Source: Streptomyces acidiscabies (GTDB lineage Bacteria > Actinomycetota > Actinomycetes > Streptomycetales > Streptomycetaceae). From it: 64,000 bases of DNA. The translations under genes were made by a program, and so were the position numbers. Below, in pieces: positions 59,001-64,000 of this stretch; positions within the stretch are counted from its first letter, which is position 1; each line of letters starts with the position of its first letter. Under the pieces are notes generated by a model. That model was not told the DNA's origin. It made no database searches and was given only the letters and a program-made list of their open reading frames with translations. The stretch is taken from the NCBI RefSeq assembly GCF_020010905.1, contig NZ_JAGJBY010000001.1, forward strand, positions 372,001 through 436,000, given 5' to 3'.

Positions 59001-59768
59001 TTACATGGGCTGGGGTTTGATCATCGCGAAGATCCCGCCCTGGGGGTCGGCGACGACCGTCATCCGTCCGGCGATCATGTCGAACGGCGGCGCGAGGACG
59101 GTGCCGCCGCTGCGGACGAGCGCGGCGACGGTCGAGTCGACGTCGTCCACGGAGAAGTAGGTCAGCCAGTGCGCGGGCGTGCCGGGCGGGTCGTTGGCGA
59201 GCAGCGTGACGCCACCGACCGCCCGGCCGCCGACGCGGAACTCCCAGTACGAGTCGGCGCCTTCGAACGGCGCGACCTCGGCGCCGAACACCGCGCCGTA
59301 GAAGGCGGTCGCGGCGGGTACGTCGCTGGTGTGCAGCTCGTTCCAGGTGAGCGCGCTCGCCTCGTTGACGATCTGCGCACCGCCGAACTCCCCGGCCTGC
59401 CAGACGCCGAACACGGCACCCTGCGGGTCGGCGGCGATGAGCATCCGGCCGAGGTTGCCGACGTCCATGACGGGAACGAGGATCGTGCCACCCGCGGCGA
59501 CGATCTTCTGCTGGGTGCTCTCGGCGTCGTCGCTCGCGAGGTAGCCGGTCCACACGACCGGCGCCTCGGGAGCCATCCGCGGCCCGATCCCGGCGACGGC
59601 CTTGCCGCGCAGCTCACAGACGGCGTACCCACCGAACTCGGCGGGCCCGGCCTCCCCCTGCCACCCGAACAGATCCCGGTAGAAATCCAGCGCGGCCTGC
59701 TGATCGGCGGCCATCAGGTCGACCCAGCAGGGGGTTCCGGTCGCGTACGGGGTGGTGACTTCCGACAT
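59001..59768 (-). CDS. VOC-family protein with two glyoxalase-fold domains
   Basis: 255 residues. Two VOC units: TPCWVDLMAADQQAALDFYR with VWTGYLASDDAESTQQKIVA...VFGVWQAGEFGG, then WNELHTSDVPAATAFYGAVF with HWLTYFSVDDVDSTVAALV...IFAMIKPQP. The pattern matches actinobacterial two-domain VOC proteins described as hydroxylase or glyoxalase relatives with no defined substrate. The start MSEVTTPY at 59768 has GAAGGG upstream. Confidence 0.9.
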   Translation of the reverse strand: MSEVTTPYATGTPCWVDLMAADQQAALDFYRDLFGWQGEAGPAEFGGYAVCELRGKAVAGIGPRMAPEAPVVWTGYLASDDAESTQQKIVAAGGTILVPVMDVGNLGRMLIAADPQGAVFGVWQAGEFGGAQIVNEASALTWNELHTSDVPAATAFYGAVFGAEVAPFEGADSYWEFRVGGRAVGGVTLLANDPPGTPAHWLTYFSVDDVDSTVAALVRSGGTVLAPPFDMIAGRMTVVADPQGGIFAMIKPQPM

Positions 59769-59824
59769 GTTTCGCCCTTCATTGACCGTTTCTGTCCGAA
59801 ACAGCCTCCTGACGGGGGCGAGAT

Positions 59825-60421
59825 TCAGTCGTCCGACACGCCGCGCAACCCTTCGAACACCAGCCGCGTCACCGCGTCCGCCACTTCCCGCTCCCCCGCC
59901 CCCCTGCTGTCGGGCCGGTACCACTCCGCGATGGAGTTGATCATTCCGAAGGCGAGGCGGGTGGCGAGGCGTACGTCTATGTCGGCCCGGACGTCGCCCT
60001 CAAGGGACGCCGATGTGAGCAGTTCGGCGACCCTGTGGTCGAACTCGCGGCGGCGTTCCAGGGCCCAGCGTTCCGTGTCCGTGTTACCGCGAACACGGAG
60101 AAGAAGCGTCACATACGGAAGCTCGGTGATCAGAACGACGACCATACGGCGGACGACATGCTCAAGCCGGTCGATCGCACGTCCCGCGCGCGCGGGCTCC
60201 TCGTCGAGGATCGCGAAGAGGCCGTCCAGCGCGCGGCTGACGGCCCGCCGGAGCAGCTCCTCCTTCCCGGCGACGTGGTGGTAGATCGACGACTTGGAGA
60301 TCCCGGCAGCCTTGGAGAGGTGCTCCATGGACGTCCCGTCGTACCCGCGCTCGTTGAAGACCCGGACGGCGACGGACAGCAGAGTCTCCGGCGTGTACGT
60401 GTCCCGCTTGGCGGTGGTCAT
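59825..60421 (-). CDS. TetR-family regulator
   Basis: 198 residues. The HTH is PETLLSVAVRVFNERGYDGTS...ISKSSIYHHVAGKEELLRRA, and the rest is the helical ligand-binding domain. Its start overlaps the stop of the 3-hydroxyacyl-CoA dehydrogenase gene (ATGA), so regulator and enzyme share a transcript, a layout common for acyl-CoA- or phenylacetyl-CoA-responsive repressors. The palindrome at 61998-62011 upstream of the operon is its likely operator. Confidence 0.92.
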   Translation of the reverse strand: MTTAKRDTYTPETLLSVAVRVFNERGYDGTSMEHLSKAAGISKSSIYHHVAGKEELLRRAVSRALDGLFAILDEEPARAGRAIDRLEHVVRRMVVVLITELPYVTLLLRVRGNTDTERWALERRREFDHRVAELLTSASLEGDVRADIDVRLATRLAFGMINSIAEWYRPDSRGAGEREVADAVTRLVFEGLRGVSDD

Positions 60422-61941
60422 GACGTGCTCCCCTGCCGCTTGTCGGAGGCGTACGCGTGCCGGTAGAGCGCGAGGGAGGGCGCGTACCGCCCGGAGGGAT
60501 CGCGCAGGTGCAGATCGTCGAGGAGCGCGTACGCCCAGTTGCGGCCCAGGCGGCGGCTCCATTCGAAGGGCCCCAGCGGGTAGTTGACGCCGAGCCGCAT
60601 CGCCGTGTCGATGTCCTCCTCGGTCGCGACGCCCTTGGCGACCGCGTCGTGCGCGAGGTCGACGATCCGCGCGACCGTACGGGCGACGATCATCCCGGGG
60701 ACGTCACCGAGGACGCTGACGTCCTTGCCGAGCGCCTGGAAGAGCCCGATCGCCTCGGAGAGGGTCTGCGGGGAGGTGTCCTGGGACGCGGAGAGCGCGA
60801 TCCGGGTGGCTTTGCGGTAGTCGAGCGCGAGGTCGAAGTAGACGACGTCCCGGAACTCGACGGAGGTCTGCCCGTCGGCGAGCGCGAGCTGACCGCCGCC
60901 GGGCAGGACGAGCCGGGTGCCGTGGTCCTCCTCGTCCTCACGGACCTGGATGCCCGCCTCGCGGATCAGCGGGAGGAGGTCGGCGGCGGGGCCCAGGTCG
61001 CCCTCCGCGACGACGTAGACGGGCGCCTGGGCGGGTTCAGCGGTGTGCGGCTCGGAACGCTCGGCGGCACCTCCGTCGACATACTCGTACCAGCCCTGAC
61101 CGGCCTTGCGGCCGAGACGGCCCGCCTCGACGAGACGGCGCTGCGCGAGGGACGGCGCGAACCGGACGTCCTGGAAGAACGCCTTCCACACGGAGTGCGT
61201 CACCGACTCGTTGACGTCCTGGCCGATCAGGTCGGTGAGTTCGAAGGCGCCCATCCGGAAGCCGCCGCACTCGCGCAGGACGGCGTCGATGGTCGCCGGA
61301 TCGGCGCCCTGCGCCTCGTACACGGCGAACGCCTCGCCGTAGAAGGGCCGCGCGATCCGGTTGACGATGAACCCGGGCGTGTCCGCGCAGGCGACCGGAT
61401 TCTTCCCCCACGCGCGGGCCGTTTCGTACGCGCGCGTGGCCGACGACACGTCGGTGGCGAACCCGGAGACGACCTCGACGAGCGGCAGCAGCGGCGCGGG
61501 GTTGAAGAAGTGCAGGCCGACGAACCGGCCGGGGTTGCGCAGCGCGCCGCCGATCGCGGTGACCGACAGGGACGAGGTGTTGGTGGCGAGCAGACAGTCG
61601 TCCGCGACGACGTCCTCCAGCGCGCGGAACAGCTCCTGCTTGACGTCGAGCCGCTCCAGGACGGCCTCCACGACGAGCGCGCAGTCCGCGAGTCCGGCGA
61701 GGCTCTCCACGGCCGTCAGGCGCGCGCATGCGGCGTCCCGGTCGGCCGCGGTGAGGCGGTCCTTCTCGACGAGCCGGTCCAGGCGGACGCCGATCGCGTC
61801 GACGGCCTCCCGCGCGCGGCCCGGCACCGTGTCGTGCAGCCTGACGGGGTGCCCGGCCACCAGAGCGACCTGTGCGATGCCCTGGCCCATGGTTCCGGCG
61901 CCGACGACGGCCACGGGGCTGCTGAGGTCGATAGCTGTCAT
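60418..61941 (-). CDS. 3-hydroxyacyl-CoA dehydrogenase (two C-terminal domain type)
   Basis: 507 residues. NAD-binding VAVVGAGTMGQGIAQVALVAGH; catalytic His in FVGLHFFNPAPLLPLVEVV near residue 145; first C-terminal domain with TPGFIVNRIARPFYGEAF, second with VPGMIVARTVARIVDLA and GVNYPLGPFEW. This length matches PaaC/PaaH-type dehydrogenases that oxidise 3-hydroxyadipyl-CoA in phenylacetate breakdown, which fits the divergent paaN gene. A general fatty-acid role is also possible. Confidence 0.93.
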   Translation of the reverse strand: MTAIDLSSPVAVVGAGTMGQGIAQVALVAGHPVRLHDTVPGRAREAVDAIGVRLDRLVEKDRLTAADRDAACARLTAVESLAGLADCALVVEAVLERLDVKQELFRALEDVVADDCLLATNTSSLSVTAIGGALRNPGRFVGLHFFNPAPLLPLVEVVSGFATDVSSATRAYETARAWGKNPVACADTPGFIVNRIARPFYGEAFAVYEAQGADPATIDAVLRECGGFRMGAFELTDLIGQDVNESVTHSVWKAFFQDVRFAPSLAQRRLVEAGRLGRKAGQGWYEYVDGGAAERSEPHTAEPAQAPVYVVAEGDLGPAADLLPLIREAGIQVREDEEDHGTRLVLPGGGQLALADGQTSVEFRDVVYFDLALDYRKATRIALSASQDTSPQTLSEAIGLFQALGKDVSVLGDVPGMIVARTVARIVDLAHDAVAKGVATEEDIDTAMRLGVNYPLGPFEWSRRLGRNWAYALLDDLHLRDPSGRYAPSLALYRHAYASDKRQGSTS

Positions 61942-61997
61942 GTGCGCGATCCTCCCGCACGGGGTTTTCCACAGATGCAGCAGGACCCCTTGTCCCG

Positions 61998-62011
61998 ACC
62001 GATCGTTCGGT
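61998..62011. promoter_or_regulatory. ACCGATCGTTCGGT operator between dehydrogenase and paaN
   Basis: ACCGA and TCGGT arms with a TCGT centre, located in the 138-base divergent promoter, 57 bases from the dehydrogenase start. Symmetry and position make it the probable operator of the TetR regulator. A one-base variant occurs upstream of bkd operon 2. Confidence 0.75.
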
Positions 62012-62079
62012 TACTCTAGCGGTGACCGGCTGTTCCTGCCCAGACACACAGACGCATCCACCCCAGGAGTTGGTCCCGC

Positions 62080-63771
62080 ATGGCCGCCGAACTCACCGCC
62101 GCCGACCTCATCGCACGGCACCGTCCCACCCTCGACCAGGCGCTGGAAGCGATCCGCACGCGCGCGTACTGGTCCCCCCACCCCGAGCACCCCAAGGCGT
62201 ACGGCGAGAACGGCAGCCTGGACCTCGCGGCGGGCAAGACGGCGTACGACGCCCTGCTGAACACCCGCTTCGACCTGGACCAGCCCGGTACGGACGACTG
62301 GGTCGGCGCCGAAGTCTCCCCGTACGGCCCGGAGCTCGGCATCACGTACCCGCACGCGGACGCGGACGTGCTGCTGCCCGCGATGAAGGCGGGCCAGAAG
62401 GCGTGGCGGGACGCGGGCGCGGAGGTGCGCGCGCTGGTCTCGCTGGAGATCCTGAAGCGGATCTCGGACCGGTCGCACGAGTTCGCGCACGCGGTGATGC
62501 ACACCTCCGGCCAGGCGTTCATGATGGCGTTCCAGGCGGGCGGCCCGCACGCGCAGGACCGGGGCCTGGAGGCGGTGGCGTACGCGTTCGCGGAGCAGGT
62601 CCGCACGCCGGGTACGGCGCAGTGGTCGAAGCCGCAGGGCAAGCGCGACCCGCTGGAGCTGCACAAGGCGTTCACGCCCGTCCCGCGCGGGATCGGCCTG
62701 GTCATCGGCTGCAACACGTTCCCGACGTGGAACGGCTTCCCGGGCCTGTTCGCGTCCCTGGCGACCGGCAACGCGGTCCTGGTGAAGCCGCACCCGCGCG
62801 CGGTCCTCCCGCTCGCGCTCACCGTGCGCATCGCGCGCGAGGTCCTCGCGGAGGCGGGCTTCGACCCGAACCTCGTCGCGCTCGCCGCCGAGCGGCCGGG
62901 CGAGGGCATCGCGAAGACCCTCGCGACGCGCCCCGAGATCCGGATCATCGACTACACGGGCTCGACGGCGTTCGGCGACTGGCTGGAGGCCAACGCCCGC
63001 CAGGCGCAGGTCTACACCGAGAAGGCCGGCGTCAACACGGTGATCGTCGACTCCACGGCGAACTACAAGGGCATGCTCGCCAACCTGGCGTTCTCCCTGT
63101 CGCTCTACAGCGGCCAGATGTGCACGACCCCGCAGAACCTGCTGATCCCGCGCGACGGCATCGGCACGGACGAGGGCCTCAAGTCGTACGACGACGTCGT
63201 AGCCGACCTCGCGCGCGCGGTGGACGGCCTGCTGGGCGACGACGCCCGCGCGAACGGCGTCCTGGGCGCGCTGGTCAACCCGGACGTCAAGGCCCGCCTG
63301 GAGGCCGCCTCCGCCCTCGGCGAGGTCGCCCTCGCCTCGCGCGCGGTCGCCAACCCCGAGTTCCCCGACGCGGTCGTCCGCACGCCCCTGGTCGTCAAGC
63401 TCGACGGCACCAAGCCGGACGCCGAGGCCGCCTACCTCAGCGAGTGCTTCGGCCCCGTCTCCTTCGCCGTCGCCGTCGACTCCTCCCTCGACGCGGTCGC
63501 GCTCCTGAAGCGCACGATCCGCGAGAAGGGCGCGATGACGGTCGGCGCGTACACGACCGACGCGGGCGTGGAGACGGCCATCGAGGAGGCGTGCCTGGAG
63601 GAGGCCGCGCAACTGTCGCTGAACCTCACGGGGGGCGTGTACGTCAACCAGACAGCCGCGTTCTCCGACTTCCACGGCTCGGGGGGCAACCCGGCGGCCA
63701 ACGCGGCGCTCACGGACGGCGCGTTCGTGGCGAACCGGTTCCGGGTCGTCGAGGTCCGCAGGGAGGGCTAA
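62080..63771 (+). CDS. paaN: Phenylacetate degradation protein PaaN (aldehyde dehydrogenase type)
   Basis: 563 residues, full length for the PaaN family. The aldehyde dehydrogenase core has GLVIGCNTFPTWNGFPGLFA, IDYTGSTAFGDWLE, and catalytic Cys348 in LYSGQMCTTPQN; the end has FSDFHGSGGNPA. Unlike PaaZ it lacks the hydratase half. It oxidises the semialdehyde released on ring opening in phenylacetate breakdown. CAGGAG precedes the ATG at 62080. Divergent from the 3-hydroxyacyl-CoA dehydrogenase. Confidence 0.93.
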   Translation: MAAELTAADLIARHRPTLDQALEAIRTRAYWSPHPEHPKAYGENGSLDLAAGKTAYDALLNTRFDLDQPGTDDWVGAEVSPYGPELGITYPHADADVLLPAMKAGQKAWRDAGAEVRALVSLEILKRISDRSHEFAHAVMHTSGQAFMMAFQAGGPHAQDRGLEAVAYAFAEQVRTPGTAQWSKPQGKRDPLELHKAFTPVPRGIGLVIGCNTFPTWNGFPGLFASLATGNAVLVKPHPRAVLPLALTVRIAREVLAEAGFDPNLVALAAERPGEGIAKTLATRPEIRIIDYTGSTAFGDWLEANARQAQVYTEKAGVNTVIVDSTANYKGMLANLAFSLSLYSGQMCTTPQNLLIPRDGIGTDEGLKSYDDVVADLARAVDGLLGDDARANGVLGALVNPDVKARLEAASALGEVALASRAVANPEFPDAVVRTPLVVKLDGTKPDAEAAYLSECFGPVSFAVAVDSSLDAVALLKRTIREKGAMTVGAYTTDAGVETAIEEACLEEAAQLSLNLTGGVYVNQTAAFSDFHGSGGNPAANAALTDGAFVANRFRVVEVRREG

Positions 63772-64000
63772 CCGGCGCTCCAGTGGTACAGCGTCATCGC
63801 CACGCTCGTGGCGAGGTTGTAGCTGGACACCTGGGGGCGCATCGGGAGCGACAGCAAGTGGTCCGTGCGGGCGCGCAGTTCGGCGGACAGGCCGCTGCGC
63901 TCCGAGCCGAACGCGAGGACGGCGTCGTCCGGGAGCTTCACGCCCCGGAGGTCGTCGCCCTCCGCGTCGAACGCGAACACCGGGCCCGGGGGCAGGTCGG
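63768..64000 (-). CDS. SpoU/TrmH-family RNA methyltransferase (N-terminus cut by window edge)
   Basis: The C-terminal 77 residues are inside the window. LAFGSERSGLSAELRARTD and LPMRPQVSSYNLATSVAMTLYHW are the SpoU motifs 2 and 3 of the trefoil-knot SAM-binding site, so it should 2'-O-methylate rRNA or tRNA. The stop overlaps the convergent paaN stop by 3 bases. Confidence 0.92.
   Translation of the reverse strand, partial: DLPPGPVFAFDAEGDDLRGVKLPDDAVLAFGSERSGLSAELRARTDHLLSLPMRPQVSSYNLATSVAMTLYHWSAG

Overview
The window looks like a Streptomyces chromosome, probably the region close to the replication origin. The reasons are: very high GC with strong third-position GC bias and many GTG starts; typical actinomycete families (mycothiol-dependent isomerase, DUF397/DUF5753 regulators, PASTA-type kinase, Bpa proteasome activator, ALF-repeat protein); two perfect CebR-type boxes; and two perfect parS (ParB-binding) sites at 49.0 kb, which in Streptomyces cluster around oriC. 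I saw no rRNA, tRNA, CRISPR array, transposase or intact prophage.

Layout. 0-6.4 kb: end of a pirin gene, a cold-shock protein followed by a DEAD-box helicase, an SseB-like protein, a Tat-type intradiol dioxygenase lipoprotein and a long acyl-CoA dehydrogenase. 6.4-9.7 kb: a decayed methyltransferase gene, a small secreted Cys protein and a secreted ALF-repeat protein. 9.8-24.4 kb: metabolic and transport genes (M18 aminopeptidase, GH1 beta-glucosidase with CebR boxes, sugar-efflux MFS, thioredoxin/NHL protein, cupin, GlxA-type regulator, LURP-one protein, nitrilase-type amidohydrolase, mycothiol isomerase, GntR-MFS pair, D-Ala-D-Ala carboxypeptidase). 24.4-29.2 kb: an accessory stretch with a WXG100-like protein, a T7SS-type secreted protein without a recognisable toxin domain, a broken CdiI-type immunity gene, a P-loop fragment and a Fic protein with an overlapping partner. 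29.2-33.9 kb: a DUF397 / XRE-DUF5753 / HATPase regulatory module, then a Clp-N protein, a ParA-like ATPase and a BRO-type antirepressor.

34.0-37.6 kb and 52.4-56.0 kb hold two complete E1alpha-E1beta-E2 operons for branched-chain 2-oxo acid dehydrogenase (bkd). The second is divergent from an Lrp/AsnC regulator (BkdR type). Between them lie a response regulator without a kinase, two divergent Ser/Thr kinases, the proteasome activator Bpa, a repeat-rich membrane protein, a quinone oxidoreductase, a K+ channel facing a channel-less RCK paralogue, a dienelactone-hydrolase-like protein without its nucleophile, the parS pair, and overlapping moeA and mobA genes that both carry large low-complexity expansions. 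56.7-64 kb: small secreted or membrane proteins, a VOC protein, and a fatty-acid/phenylacetate group (TetR, 3-hydroxyacyl-CoA dehydrogenase, PaaN) ending in a partial SpoU/TrmH methyltransferase.

The bkd enzymes make branched acyl-CoA starters, and the dehydrogenases around 60 kb process acyl-CoAs. A nearly identical 14-bp palindrome lies upstream of both the second bkd operon and the paaN/3-hydroxyacyl-CoA dehydrogenase pair, which suggests one TetR regulon joins them. Function calls rest on motifs and family knowledge read by eye; no database search was run.
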